A stretch of DNA of 53,791 bases from a virus (IMGVR_UViG_3300047173_000045:1-53791), one strand, 5' to 3'. Positions 9,736-19,233 are shown, counted from the first letter of the stretch. Translations and numbers: made by a program. The notes: generated from the sequence alone by a model not told the origin.

Positions 9736-10289
9736 TTCTTCTTTGAACTCCCCTTTGGCGGCGCGAGCCCCTTCATCTTATCGACCGTGCGTTTGCGCAT
9801 TTTGACGACAAATTTATCTAGAATATTGTGCCCCTTATCAATGTCCCCATCACCAATCGCCTTGACTGATTCAGGATGCACCAAATATTCACCGTGGCTG
9901 GCGTAAATCGGCACATACCCCGGCAATTTTGATTGCCCAAAGCCGCCATGCGCCATGTGTCCGCCACCAGCGAACGTACCGGCAGAGGCTAGGCCACCAG
10001 CCGCAGGAACATTCGGCATATGCGGAGGCTTCGGAATGCCAATCCCGCCTGTGTGACCAATCGGCTTTACGCCATAGGGCATGCCGAACATATTGTCTAA
10101 AATCTTTGATCCTGCATCCGTATTACCCTGACCAACTCCACTAACAACATCGGCGGGGATCACATAGGATTTTGCCGGTACGGAAACCGGAACCTTATCG
10201 GCACGGCCAGGCGTTGCGCCTTTGAACAGACCTCCAACGTGGAAGTTTTCGCGCATGATATTCGGGACATGGAATTGTGGAATGGGCAT
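9732..10289 (-). CDS. Conserved virion-block protein with YVIPADVVS motif
   Basis: 185 residues, rich in Gly and Pro with a basic C-terminus (KGSSKKK). Contains GRADKVPVSVPAKSYVIPAD followed by VVSGVGQGNT, and near the end GEYLVHPESVK and GHNILDKFVVKMRKRTV, a combination I recognise from many uncharacterised phage proteins. No enzymatic motif. Overlaps the acetyltransferase by 4 bases and abuts the 73-residue gene through TGATG, so the set is translationally coupled. Likely structural, function unknown. Confidence 0.75.
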   Translation of the reverse strand: MPIPQFHVPNIMRENFHVGGLFKGATPGRADKVPVSVPAKSYVIPADVVSGVGQGNTDAGSKILDNMFGMPYGVKPIGHTGGIGIPKPPHMPNVPAAGGLASAGTFAGGGHMAHGGFGQSKLPGYVPIYASHGEYLVHPESVKAIGDGDIDKGHNILDKFVVKMRKRTVDKMKGLAPPKGSSKKK

Positions 10290-10510
10290 CAGGTGTAATA
10301 CGGCACTTTAACCGTACCCCCCGTAACCGGATTCACCAAACTAAGGAAGCCGACCGGATTGCTTGGGAGCGTTTCTGAGCCGCCCGTAGCGGTCGTGGCC
10401 GTGCCAATAGTCTGCGGAAAGACCTTGGCGACAGTTTGATTGAGCGTATAAACCGCCTGCACAAGGTTCAACAGAACCGCAATGCCAGTCTGATTAGCGT
10501 TGTCTGCCAT
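10289..10510 (-). CDS. Small conserved virion-block protein
   Basis: 73 residues. One helical segment (GIAVLLNLVQAVYTLNQTVAKVF) and a beta-rich tail ending GGTVKVPYYT. First gene after the promoter at 10567-10595 and coupled to the next gene by TGATG. Function unknown. Confidence 0.7.
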   Translation of the reverse strand: MADNANQTGIAVLLNLVQAVYTLNQTVAKVFPQTIGTATTATGGSETLPSNPVGFLSLVNPVTGGTVKVPYYT

Positions 10511-10566
10511 TTAGGGCTTTCGGACGCCAAATTTACTGTGGCGAACCAGCCCCCCCCCGTGGGTAT

Positions 10567-10595
10567 ATTATAAAGGAAAAGTTCGGAAAGGTAAA
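10567..10595 (-). promoter_or_regulatory. Sigma-70-type promoter, leftward
   Basis: On the minus strand TTTACC (10595-10590), 17-base spacer, TATAAT (10572-10567). It faces the genes starting at 10510 and lies in the 86-base gap after the 667-residue gene. The -10 box is a perfect consensus; the -35 has 4 of 6. Confidence 0.6.
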
Positions 10596-10596
10596 G

Positions 10597-12600
10597 CTAT
10601 CTGGAGCCTGCCGAAGACCCACTGTAAATCAGTTTCCCCAATCGCCAAAAGCTGCCCAAATCCTGGCTGCCAATCGTCAAAGAAGCCAGCCGTCCGCGCT
10701 GCCGAATAATTAAATATTCCGTAGCGCTGGTAACGGGATAGGTCTGTGAAGTTGGCGTATCGGCAGGATAATCCTGCACTGAAACCGTAATATATGGGGA
10801 TGCCCCATTGCTGAAAATAAAGTCCGGGATCATGCGCTCCATGAAGATAAACAGGAAGGACTCACTAAGCTGAAAATAGCCGGTTTGGGCATAGGAAACC
10901 ATTGGTGCGCCATTCGCATCATTACTGATTTCGTGTTGTTGAATATAGCCATTGCCGTCAACGCCCATAGGCTGTGGGGGGGTAAATACCGATTGGTCAA
11001 TCCAAGCAGTGCGAACCAAAGATCCAAAGTCCCACAGGTTTTCTAAAGCATTATATTTAACGTATGAGTCTACTTCTCCCGTACCGCTGGCAGAGGGGAA
11101 ATACCATGCCACCTCATTGAATGAGCTATTAACCGCGCAAGTGATTTTCTCAACCTGTTGCTGGTTTAAATTTTGAAAGACAAAATCCCAAACCGTGCAT
11201 GGAACTGGATTAATGCCAGCACCCGTGTAAACAAAAAACCCGTCATGGCCCATCCAGTAAACTTGGTTGGCAAGAATACCCATGGCGCGGGAGGCAATAA
11301 GGCCATATCCATCGCCAAGCTTGTTGAAACCATAAATAAAAGGCGGTTGAATATACTGCATCGTCCAAAGACTGGTATCTGTCCAAATTAAGCCTTGTTG
11401 TGGCCCTTGCAAAGCGCCAACAATGCGGCTGCCGGTCGAAAGCCGGAATGATCCGGCTTGATTTACCGGTGTTGCCGTCCAGTCTGTGTAATCATCAACA
11501 TCACACCAACGCACCAGCAAAGGGTCTTGCGTACCACCGGATTCAGCTCCGACAGCTACAACTTGCTGCTCTGGCATAGCAGTAAAGATTGCTGTCGCTG
11601 CTTGAGGAGCTTGCGTAATAATGGTGGCCGGATTATTAATTAGCCCATCGCCCGCGAGCCATAAATACAATGGGCCATTCGTCGGAGACGAAATCATATC
11701 CTCGCCAAATGGTGCGAAATGCCATTGTCTTGCAGGCGCAGGCTCCGTTCCAGGTGCGCCAAAACCGTATAATCCTAAGCCATATCCTCCCAAACCATAG
11801 CCAGCAGATGGTATTGTGCTGACAGGCCCAGATGGAATTAAATATTGAATTTGAACGTTACCACCATTCTCCGATCCCGTTGTGCTGGATGTGGCATTCG
11901 CGGAAGCGGTGATAAAGAAGTTATTAGCGTTCGTGACAGATGTAATGGTATAAGGGCCAAATAAAGTTACGCCGCCAACGGTTGTTGATACATGAACGGT
12001 AAATGTTTGATTGGCAACATAGCCATGGTTATTAAGCGTTACTTGAACGGATGGCGATGTGTTTGTGGTCGTAAATAGTGCAGTTGCGCCGCCACTAGTG
12101 ACAGACGATGTAGCTGCCGTGGCAATATTTATAACGTAATCGTTTGCATCGGTAATAGATTGAATGGGGTAATAACCTTGGATGACAACCCCATCAATTG
12201 CCGTCGCTGTTTCAATATAAATTCCATCGCCTACCTGTGCGCCATTGCCGACATCATGAACCGTAACTGCTTTTGATGTGTTGGTTGTGGTGAAGGGTGT
12301 GGAAACATTGGTCGTGGCACGCACTGGCGTGATATCATACAAACTCCCTGCTTCGAAGACTTCTAAATTGCTATTGGTGCCAAGCACAAGATATTGATTG
12401 CCTGCCAAATCCTGGTTGGCCATCATGCCACGGCAGACGCCAGTGACGGGTGTGTTGCAGAATGCAGCAAAACCACCGAGTTTCTGTAACATTCCATCTT
12501 TAAAACGAATAAGCTGACAGGCGGAAAAACCCGCCTCGTTTAAAAGTTTCGTCATCTGGGTAGAGACGCCTGGTTTCAAAACCACTGGCTGGGAGGGCAT
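10597..12600 (-). CDS. Tail hub / head-completion-type protein
   Basis: 667 residues. Opens with QPVVLKPGVSTQMTKLLNEA and LIRFKDGMLQKLGGF, a start found in podovirus proteins that close the head or form the tail hub (the role of P22 gp10). Two beta-sandwich-like repeats follow (FTTTNTSKAVTVHDVGNGAQ and FTTTNTSPSVQVTLNNHGY, roughly residues 100-250), then a propeller-like segment with LWLAGDGLIN and MGHDGFFVYTG. Position beside the adaptor genes supports a tail-tube or stopper role. Exact equivalent not certain. Confidence 0.65.
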   Translation of the reverse strand: MPSQPVVLKPGVSTQMTKLLNEAGFSACQLIRFKDGMLQKLGGFAAFCNTPVTGVCRGMMANQDLAGNQYLVLGTNSNLEVFEAGSLYDITPVRATTNVSTPFTTTNTSKAVTVHDVGNGAQVGDGIYIETATAIDGVVIQGYYPIQSITDANDYVINIATAATSSVTSGGATALFTTTNTSPSVQVTLNNHGYVANQTFTVHVSTTVGGVTLFGPYTITSVTNANNFFITASANATSSTTGSENGGNVQIQYLIPSGPVSTIPSAGYGLGGYGLGLYGFGAPGTEPAPARQWHFAPFGEDMISSPTNGPLYLWLAGDGLINNPATIITQAPQAATAIFTAMPEQQVVAVGAESGGTQDPLLVRWCDVDDYTDWTATPVNQAGSFRLSTGSRIVGALQGPQQGLIWTDTSLWTMQYIQPPFIYGFNKLGDGYGLIASRAMGILANQVYWMGHDGFFVYTGAGINPVPCTVWDFVFQNLNQQQVEKITCAVNSSFNEVAWYFPSASGTGEVDSYVKYNALENLWDFGSLVRTAWIDQSVFTPPQPMGVDGNGYIQQHEISNDANGAPMVSYAQTGYFQLSESFLFIFMERMIPDFIFSNGASPYITVSVQDYPADTPTSQTYPVTSATEYLIIRQRGRLASLTIGSQDLGSFWRLGKLIYSGSSAGSR

Positions 12601-12608
12601 GTTTCCTC

Positions 12609-13310
12609 CTAGGTTCTAGGCGTCGATAAAGGAGTCGGTGAGTAGGGAGACCACCCCGTCCCCTGCGTCTTGCGCCGCTGCTCTTCTTCAATCGCCGATT
12701 GTTTGTGCGACTGATAGTGCGCTTCCCACGACATAGCAAGTTGTGGGTCAGAACTTCCCGCACCATAATCTCGTAAATAAGCAGAACCAAAAACCATGCA
12801 AGCCGCCAAGAACAAATCCGGCAAATGATCGCCAAGCCATGTTTCTTGATTGGTTGCGGACATCGGCGGCGGACGGAACGTGCCGGTAAATTCCGCAATG
12901 TAATTATTGTCTGGTGTTGGCGCTACAACGACAATCGTATCCGTCTTCATGGCAAAATATTGCGGAAGTGCCGTAACGCTTTCTGTAGGCCATGTTGAAT
13001 CGATGAAATCCAATGATACTAATTCAAGAACATTTCGTGTCCCTGCCGCTGCTTGCGATCCAACAGGCGTAATGGCAGATAAGCCTTGAATAACAATCGC
13101 AGTCGAGGGCGCATTAATTACACGGCTGCCATTAACAAAGTTTACCGGTGTGCTGTCATAGGTTGTGCGCGTGTAAAGAAAATCCAACTCGCGATAGATT
13201 CTTTGCTCCGCGTCATCAATCAAGGCCGGTAAAATGGCCGCAAAGCTGGGATCACCGGATGGGATGACTAGCAGGGTATTTAAATCTGTTACGAGTTGGT
13301 TATATTGCAT
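12609..13310 (-). CDS. Head-tail adaptor-like protein
   Basis: 233 residues. The N-terminal helix and DDAEQRIYRELDFLYTRT motif followed by a beta domain (SRVINAPSTAIVIQGLSAI) and a C-terminal helix (LFLAACMVFGSAYLRDYG) match the phage adaptor family that docks below the portal. The C-terminal 40 residues are charged and disordered. The neighbouring genes on both sides are also head-tail or fibre components. Confidence 0.7.
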   Translation of the reverse strand: MQYNQLVTDLNTLLVIPSGDPSFAAILPALIDDAEQRIYRELDFLYTRTTYDSTPVNFVNGSRVINAPSTAIVIQGLSAITPVGSQAAAGTRNVLELVSLDFIDSTWPTESVTALPQYFAMKTDTIVVVAPTPDNNYIAEFTGTFRPPPMSATNQETWLGDHLPDLFLAACMVFGSAYLRDYGAGSSDPQLAMSWEAHYQSHKQSAIEEEQRRKTQGTGWSPYSPTPLSTPRT

Positions 13311-13472
13311 TTAATCTCCACCGGGTTGAGGAATCGTACTAAGCTGTCCGATTTGCACCCATGGGTTTACTTGTTGAAGTGTCAGACCTTCCGGTGGCGT
13401 GTATGCGGCAACACCGTCATAGACGATTAAATTTTGGACAGTATTAGTATTATCGACTAAGGCCCATTTCAT
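13311..13472 (-). CDS. Small protein resembling fibre-associated MKWALVD family
   Basis: 53 residues (MKWALVDNTNTVQNLIVYDG). The pattern W-x-L-V-D-x-x-N-x-V-x-N-x-I-V-x-D-G with a later TPPEGLTL is shared by many short phage proteins next to fibre genes. Start overlaps the fibre stop (TAATG) and its stop abuts the start of the adaptor gene. A fibre-assembly or fibre-cap role is inferred from context. Confidence 0.7.
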   Translation of the reverse strand: MKWALVDNTNTVQNLIVYDGVAAYTPPEGLTLQQVNPWVQIGQLSTIPQPGGD

Positions 13473-16324
13473 TAGTAATACTCCGTCACAATAATCATAC
13501 CAGATCCACCAGCACCGCCCGCGTTTGTCCCTGCGGTGCCGCCCGCGCCACCAGCGCCTATGGTGTAACTATAAGAAGTAGATGGAGATGCGATATAAAG
13601 CTCATAATATTCACCAGCGCCGCCGCCGCCGCCGCCTACGCTGCTCGTGGCACCATTGGCACCTTGACCTCCGCATCCGGTATTGGCAGAGGCGGATGTT
13701 CCTGCTCCAGTTGCACTTTGCCCAACTGGGCCAGATAAAGCGGTTCCACCGCCGTACCCACCATAATTTCCGATCCCAGAGGCGCCATTATTACGACCTC
13801 CACCAGGGCCGCCCGACCAGCGCATTGTCGCTGTTCCTGACCCGCCGGTACCGCCAGCGCCGCCCGCAGTAGCCGCTGCAATTCCTTGAGTACCACCACT
13901 ACCGCCAGCAGCATTTATGCTATTGAAAATAGTATCGCCGCCAGCTTGGCCTGCATTCGTGACAGACGCCCCGCCGCCTGCTCCAGCGCCCCATGCTTTG
14001 ACTAGAATAGCCCTACAATTTGCTGGCGTTGTATATGTGCCGCTACTAATTAGATATTGAAAGGTCGTTGCTGATGAACCACTTGGAGTTTGAAACGTAG
14101 GATCATTGCCAGAGCCATTGCTGGTCAGAACCTGACCGCTCGTACCAGTGCCGGTAACATTAACCCCGCTGGTACCCGCACCAATGATCACGCCATGTGC
14201 TGTCAGCGAGGTTTGCCCGGTGCCGCCATTAGCAACACCCAAATCACCAGTGATAGTCGAGGAACCCAATGCAACTGTAAAACCAGAACCTGTTGCGCCG
14301 CCCGTTAATGTTCCGGTGCTGGTTAAGCTTGACGCCGTAACGCCACTAGCAAGCGTTGATCCGGTTAAAGTGCCAGCCGGAGCTATTACAACATTATTCG
14401 ATGCTGCTGTGATAAGACCTTTACCATTGACATTGAAGGAAGGAATAGACGTGGAAGATCCAAAACTTCCAGTATTGCTATTAACCGTGGCAAGGGTGGC
14501 CGCAACAGAACCGGGACCGGAAGCCGTCACATCACCAGTTAAAGCAGTGATATAATTTCCGCTTGCTTGCTTCCCATCAATCTGGGTTTGAATAGCAGAA
14601 GTGACGCCATGCACATAACCAAGTTCTGTAGCTGTTGTACTACTGGATAAAACATTTTTGCTAGCATCGGTAACGAGAGCCGTGCTTGCTGTGGTCGCAC
14701 CAAGTTGTATAGAAGAAGTATTGAAAATTTGCTGTCCAGTCCAGGTATTAGCATTTGCTAAATTAATTCCAGCAACAACGGCACCTGTAGTTGGTGATAT
14801 AGTCAGTGTGCTATCGGAATTTGAAACGGAACCAACAACACCCGGTGGCGTATGCCATGAGCCATCGGCACGCAAATAATTGTTTGTGCCGCCGCCCGAT
14901 GCTGGCGTTAAGCCCTGTAGGGTATTCGAGAATAAATTTAAATCCGCCGTAAGCTGCGTTGATGTGATATCAGCGGCATTGGCTGTCGAACCCGTATTAT
15001 TCCCTTTGTAAGTATGCGCAGCCATTTGCGCCAATTGCGCATTCGTTACGACATTATTGGCTATCGTTGTCGCGAAACTACCTGTTCCACTGCCAGTGAC
15101 GTTTCCAGTTAAAGTGATCGTTTGGTCGCCGGTGTTTGTGCCAGAGACGGTAGCGTTAGATGGAACGGTTAGGGTTGCGCCAGTGGTGCCGCCTTCTATC
15201 TCAAAGCCGTTTGTCTCAGAAGTTAAAGTAAGGCCATTGACTGTTGATGGTGTGATAGCACCAAGCGTTAGGCTAATCGCCGGAGTGGTTGTTGCATTTG
15301 CCACGGTGCCTGACACGCCATTGGCCGTTGTGACTGATACGCTTGTGACGGTTCCACTTCCGCTAACCGCTGTCCAGGATGTTGCGCTTCCGTTAGTGGT
15401 TAGAACTTTACCGCTATTGCCGGTTTGAGAAGGCAATAAATTTGTTAAAGCGTCTGTTGCTGACGTAGCGCCTGTACCACCATTTGCCACAGCTATTGTT
15501 GTACCATTCCAGGTGCCGGTAGTAATGGTGCCAACGGTCGCGATATCAGTTCCCACTAATTTAGATGCTGCAATCGAGCCTGCCAGCATAGTGTTGGTGA
15601 CTTTGCCAGCGCCAATGGCTGTGGTTAAGCTGCCTGCCGTAGTGCTGATATCGCCAGTAAGGGCGGGAAAACGCGAAGCAGATAAAATGCCGGTTGCATT
15701 GGAGCCAGACAGATCAACGGCACCAGCCGTCAGTACCTGGCCGGAAATAGACAGGTAATTTTGTCCTGCCAAAGTCACATCGCCGGTGTTTGTGCCGGAA
15801 ATGCTCAGCATGGTCTGAACTTGTGAAACTGTAAGGTCGGCTGGATTGGCTAAAGAGCCTGTGTTGTTGCCTTTAATTGTGTTGGCCGCCATTTGCGCCA
15901 ATTGCGCATTCGTAACAATATTATTTGCCAAGGTAGTGGCAAAACTGCCTGTGCCAGAGCCAGTAACAGCGCCAGTCAGGGTAATGGTCTGGTCGCCCGT
16001 GTTTGTACCGCTTAGATTGGATGCAGAAATTGTGCCGGTGATTGCCGCATTGCCAGTGGCCGAGAGGCTAGTAAACGCACCACTGGATGGCGTCGTCGCG
16101 CCAACAGAGGTGCCGTTAATCGTGCCACCTGTAATGGTGACATTATTGGCGTTCTGTTGCGCCATTGTGCCAAAGCTGCCGACAAAACCAAAACCAGCAA
16201 GCTCGGTATAGATATTATTAATATCATTGTAAGCGGCCTGAAAGTTGCTTCTTACCGGCGCAGAGGTAAGCGGAGATCCTTCTGGGGGCTGCGTCGGATT
16301 TATTGTGGATTGCTGAACAGTCAT
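13472..16324 (-). CDS. Long tail fibre with glycine-rich C-terminal domain
   Basis: 950 residues. Starts VQQSTINPTQPPEGSPLTSAPV, then long Thr/Ser/Gly-rich beta repeats. The GTNTGDQTITLTG...NAQLAQMAA module occurs twice (about residues 105-165 and 393-445), also visible as near-identical DNA at about 15890-16005 and 15020-15145. From about residue 765 a YTTPANCRAILVKAWGAG start leads into a polyglycine-rich region ending SGMIIVTEYY, the kind of tip that forms a glycine-rich adhesin sandwich. Probable receptor-binding fibre. Confidence 0.85.
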   Translation of the reverse strand: MTVQQSTINPTQPPEGSPLTSAPVRSNFQAAYNDINNIYTELAGFGFVGSFGTMAQQNANNVTITGGTINGTSVGATTPSSGAFTSLSATGNAAITGTISASNLSGTNTGDQTITLTGAVTGSGTGSFATTLANNIVTNAQLAQMAANTIKGNNTGSLANPADLTVSQVQTMLSISGTNTGDVTLAGQNYLSISGQVLTAGAVDLSGSNATGILSASRFPALTGDISTTAGSLTTAIGAGKVTNTMLAGSIAASKLVGTDIATVGTITTGTWNGTTIAVANGGTGATSATDALTNLLPSQTGNSGKVLTTNGSATSWTAVSGSGTVTSVSVTTANGVSGTVANATTTPAISLTLGAITPSTVNGLTLTSETNGFEIEGGTTGATLTVPSNATVSGTNTGDQTITLTGNVTGSGTGSFATTIANNVVTNAQLAQMAAHTYKGNNTGSTANAADITSTQLTADLNLFSNTLQGLTPASGGGTNNYLRADGSWHTPPGVVGSVSNSDSTLTISPTTGAVVAGINLANANTWTGQQIFNTSSIQLGATTASTALVTDASKNVLSSSTTATELGYVHGVTSAIQTQIDGKQASGNYITALTGDVTASGPGSVAATLATVNSNTGSFGSSTSIPSFNVNGKGLITAASNNVVIAPAGTLTGSTLASGVTASSLTSTGTLTGGATGSGFTVALGSSTITGDLGVANGGTGQTSLTAHGVIIGAGTSGVNVTGTGTSGQVLTSNGSGNDPTFQTPSGSSATTFQYLISSGTYTTPANCRAILVKAWGAGAGGGASVTNAGQAGGDTIFNSINAAGGSGGTQGIAAATAGGAGGTGGSGTATMRWSGGPGGGRNNGASGIGNYGGYGGGTALSGPVGQSATGAGTSASANTGCGGQGANGATSSVGGGGGGAGEYYELYIASPSTSYSYTIGAGGAGGTAGTNAGGAGGSGMIIVTEYY

Positions 16325-16675
16325 CTATTCGTCCCATGCGTTATTAGAATTTATTACATCATAATCGACAACTTCTTGATCCCAGTCTGCTGGTGTCGGT
16401 CCATTATTATCAAGCAAGAACGGCTCAAAACGTGGGTTCTCAATCGGCACTGGATCAGGCGGCAGCAGTAGAGGGCGGTTTTGGATGAAGGGGATGTCGA
16501 GGCATTCTGGGCATTTTAAAAATCCAGTTGATAGCAAAGATTGCCCTCTCCATTCTCTCTGAAATTGAAGATTGACACGATTGTATAAAAATCCGCACGA
16601 ATCGCATATTGCAAACGCTCGTGGTTTTCTTGGATCAACTATTGCCCTTCCGGTTGGGTGCCAAGGTCCTGACAT
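16325..16675 (-). CDS. Zinc-ribbon phage protein
   Basis: 116 residues with CDSCGFLYNR (two Cys) and KCPECLD (two Cys), a probable four-cysteine zinc site, then a Pro-rich PPDPVPIENPRFE segment. I know this family from podovirus head-tail blocks, always uncharacterised. Abuts the long fibre gene. Structural accessory role inferred. Confidence 0.7.
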   Translation of the reverse strand: MSGPWHPTGRAIVDPRKPRAFAICDSCGFLYNRVNLQFQREWRGQSLLSTGFLKCPECLDIPFIQNRPLLLPPDPVPIENPRFEPFLLDNNGPTPADWDQEVVDYDVINSNNAWDE

Positions 16676-16683
16676 TTTAATCC

Positions 16684-17352
16684 CTATAAATCACTGTAGT
16701 AATTCCAAACTTGGGGTGAAATCCAGATATCAACCATCTCCCTATTCTCTTCCGCCGCCAGCATCCACGCTTCTTTCGCCTCTTGCTTCATAGCCAAAAA
16801 AATAGGTTGTGCGAATTTCTGTGCCAAGCGTGCGGCCAATCCGGCGCACAAGGCGTCCTGAAATAAATAGGTAATTTCTGGCGTCTGTCCCATTGTCGCT
16901 GCCGCATCCTGTACCTGGTACATGCGGTAGTAAAATAATGTGTATGGCCCAGCACCATCTGGGGCCGTCCAAACCGTAATAGTTGGTGACTCTATTTTAT
17001 CATACCAATAAACTGTGGGCGGTGCTTGCTGCAATTTATTAGGAATCATTGAGTAATCTGTTCGTGATATCGGCAGAATAACGCGGTCTATAGGCTGGCC
17101 TGCTTGGTATTCAGTCTCGATATAAACATCGAGAATATCAACCGTGTTTGCGGGGACTGAATAAGTGACCTGACCCTGAACAAGAGTGATTGACTGAAGG
17201 TCAACCTTCCACAAATTAACGCCGCGATTACTCCAGGATTGTAATTCAAGATTAAGAGACCTTGTAGCCGAGATCATTTGATTTCTTGTGATCTCAGGCT
17301 CACGAATTCCACAACGATCAAACGCTTCTAAGATCGTGTTCGCATTCGACAA
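16684..17352 (-). CDS. Head-tail connector / tail accessory protein, gp4-like
   Basis: 222 residues. The start NANTILEAFDRCGIREPEIT and ARSLN-like helix ATRSLNLELQSWSNRGVNLW followed by a beta domain (TYSVPANTVDILDVYIE) and C-terminal helices resemble podovirus connector accessory proteins. It follows the terminator at 17394-17427 and opens a group with the zinc-ribbon and fibre genes. An AGGAGG ribosome site is present well upstream, beyond the usual distance, so translation start context is unclear. Confidence 0.6.
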   Translation of the reverse strand: MSNANTILEAFDRCGIREPEITRNQMISATRSLNLELQSWSNRGVNLWKVDLQSITLVQGQVTYSVPANTVDILDVYIETEYQAGQPIDRVILPISRTDYSMIPNKLQQAPPTVYWYDKIESPTITVWTAPDGAGPYTLFYYRMYQVQDAAATMGQTPEITYLFQDALCAGLAARLAQKFAQPIFLAMKQEAKEAWMLAAEENREMVDIWISPQVWNYYSDL

Positions 17353-17393
17353 CTGAAAGTTATAGGTGCCACTTGTAGAGATGACCGCCTCCT

Positions 17394-17427
17394 AAAAAAT
17401 TACAGAAGGACGATCATTCGCCCTTCT
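17394..17427 (-). terminator. Rho-independent terminator after the KGG gene
   Basis: Ten-base stem 17418-17427 with 17404-17413 (one G-T pair), 4-base loop, then on the minus strand TAATTTTTT. The loop contains the TGA that closes the -1 reading frame of the KGG protein, so the hairpin sits exactly at the end of the frameshifted product. Confidence 0.75.
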
Positions 17428-17928
17428 GCTTAATGCCTGGAAATTTACGTTTAACCGCAGACCGTACTTTCGCTTTTTCTTCCGGCGTTCCAAATTCGCT
17501 AATACGCGCCAAGGCATTCCGTCCATGGCTGGCATCATTTATTGGAAAACGTCTTCCCGGCAACGCGAAATCGCCGGTTGCTATTTTTTTCTTTTGTCTG
17601 CGGTCAGACGGCCTCCTTTTTTCATGGCAACGTCTTTTTCGCCTTCAACATCTTTTTCGGTCTTGGTCGCGGAAGAAAACGGGCTAGCCGCGCTCATGCC
17701 ATCTGCATACGGGCGTTCACCGCCGCCCATTTTCTCCATTTTGCCACCGGCTTTGCCGCCCATAGCGCGTTTCGGACGATCTAGGCGCTCTTTTGCCTTG
17801 TGGCCTTCAACTTTGCCAACATGCTTGGCTTTTTTAGACGACTTAATCTTGCCGCCTTTTTTCATTTCGACATGGTGTTTAGAAGCATGGTGCTCCTTTT
17901 TCATGTGTTTTCCGTCTTTGCCTTTCAT
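17414..17928 (-). CDS. Basic KGG-repeat protein, probably made by -1 frameshift
   Basis: Zero frame covers 17928-17581 (115 residues; MKKEHHASKHH, several KKGG and MGGK motifs) and stops at TAG. In the -1 frame coding continues to TGA at 17416-17414 with a conserved-looking tail (DFALPGRRFPINDASHGRNA, then LARISEFGTPEEKAKV and a basic end). The codons before the stop are AGA AAA AAA TAG, giving a perfect A AAA AAA slippery heptamer at 17590-17584. Full product about 171 residues. Alternatively one A is missing from the read. Strongly basic, probably DNA-binding or head-associated; function unknown. Confidence 0.7.
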
Positions 17929-17949
17929 ATTATGTTCCTTCCTTAGTTG

Positions 17950-18600
17950 TTAAACGCCAGCTATATATGGCGTGATTACGGTTGCAGTAACACTTCCTGT
18001 CCCTGATGTTACCAACAAACGCAGCATCGTAATAGGGCCGGAAATTATGCCGTTCTGATTGGCAGTTAAAGCAGCAAAACCAGAAGCGGTAAACCATGTT
18101 GGGGCATTATTTGCTAAATCCCATGCGGGGGACAGATCATCATAGGAAATTTGCAAAGAAGCTGTAGCAGTGCCGGTAAATACCATGGCGGCGCTGTAAT
18201 TGGCAGGATTCACAAAACGGTCAATAATAATAGGAGCTGTTGCCCCACCTTCATTAATTCCAGCCTGAACCGTACTGGCAGTTGAGCCGCTAGTGGAGAT
18301 TTTAGTTACTGTCAGGAAATTTTTGTTCGACTGCGCCAGCGCTGTATTGCTGCCAGCAAAGCTATCGGTTTGTGGCATACCATAGCGGTCAGTGCCAACA
18401 ATGGTAAAAGTAATGCCAGTGTCATTACCAGCCGAGGTAATGCCAACAAGCTGAGGGGTGCCAAGATTGGCAACGCCAGCCGTTACCAAGGTTCCGTTAA
18501 GAGTTAAGTTTCCTGCGCCGCTTACCGATTGAGAAGCGGCAATGCCGTCAACATTGGTAACCGGAAGCGTGAGAGTGAGGACGTTTACGTACCCTGTCAT
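17950..18600 (-). CDS. Probable capsid-associated (decoration-type) protein
   Basis: 216 residues, Thr/Ser/Ala-rich and beta throughout, with VGTDRYGMPQTDSFAG and IIIDRFVNPANYSA. No signal peptide or catalytic motif. Located two genes downstream of the major capsid gene, in the same operon. Decoration or head-fibre role is inferred from position and composition. Confidence 0.65.
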   Translation of the reverse strand: MTGYVNVLTLTLPVTNVDGIAASQSVSGAGNLTLNGTLVTAGVANLGTPQLVGITSAGNDTGITFTIVGTDRYGMPQTDSFAGSNTALAQSNKNFLTVTKISTSGSTASTVQAGINEGGATAPIIIDRFVNPANYSAAMVFTGTATASLQISYDDLSPAWDLANNAPTWFTASGFAALTANQNGIISGPITMLRLLVTSGTGSVTATVITPYIAGV

Positions 18601-18619
18601 TGCAGGCCCTCATTCACGG

Positions 18620-19174
18620 TTAGCTGGTGGCAGTAGAGAACGGCGTGGTCGGCGTTGTGCCAGCGGTATAGGTTCCGGTTACGTACCATAGATTGGTGCC
18701 AATATCCTGGAACGTAAATGAATCGCCCTGATTGCCGCCGCTCGGGGTCGTGCCAGCGGATGGCATTTGGATAGAGTGGAAGGTACCGGCTACGGTTGCC
18801 TGAAAAGCGAGCGGTGTATTGGTGTGCTGACCAATCGCGATACCAATGATGTCATCGGAAGATGATGCAGCTAGGATTTTGTGCGAATTGCTGGTGACAG
18901 TCGTGGTTACGATGAAATTATAAACATTGCCTGTACCTGTCGCGGCTGGCAATGTCGCAACCGAACCGGCGGCGGTGTTCAAAAGGAAAGTGCTTCCAGC
19001 ATTTGCCGCTGTAATTGTAGTGGTGGCACCAACAGCGACAGACGGCAAACCAGTTACCGAAGTATAGGTCAATGACCCAGCAATAACGGCATTACCATCC
19101 ACTTGAAGGTTGTTCACCAATTCAAGGTTATTAAGGTGTGTCCAGTTTGCGTCTTGCGTGGTGACAGTAACCAT
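18620..19174 (-). CDS. Probable capsid fibre or decoration protein
   Basis: 184 residues. An N-terminal helix (WTHLNNLELVNNLQVDGNAV) is followed by Thr/Ser-rich beta strands to the end, a helix-then-beta plan seen in trimeric head fibres. It lies directly downstream of the major capsid gene, beyond a strong hairpin (19201-19225). Function inferred. Confidence 0.6.
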   Translation of the reverse strand: MVTVTTQDANWTHLNNLELVNNLQVDGNAVIAGSLTYTSVTGLPSVAVGATTTITAANAGSTFLLNTAAGSVATLPAATGTGNVYNFIVTTTVTSNSHKILAASSSDDIIGIAIGQHTNTPLAFQATVAGTFHSIQMPSAGTTPSGGNQGDSFTFQDIGTNLWYVTGTYTAGTTPTTPFSTATS

Positions 19175-19200
19175 TTTTCGGTTCCTTTTTTAGATTAATA

Positions 19201-19225
19201 GGAGAGCCGAAATAAACGGCTCTCC
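19201..19225 (-). terminator. Strong hairpin behind the major capsid gene
   Basis: Perfect 9-base stem GGAGAGCCG / CGGCTCTCC with a 7-base loop, 9 bases past the capsid stop. No clear U tract follows on the minus strand, so it may stabilise the capsid mRNA 3' end or attenuate rather than stop transcription. Confidence 0.55.
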
Positions 19226-19233
19226 CTAATTAA

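Noticed and set aside
14148-16211. Long plus-strand frames opposite the 950-residue fibre gene
   Set aside because: Antisense frames created by the Thr/Gly/Ser codon repetition; no ribosome sites and no recognisable products.
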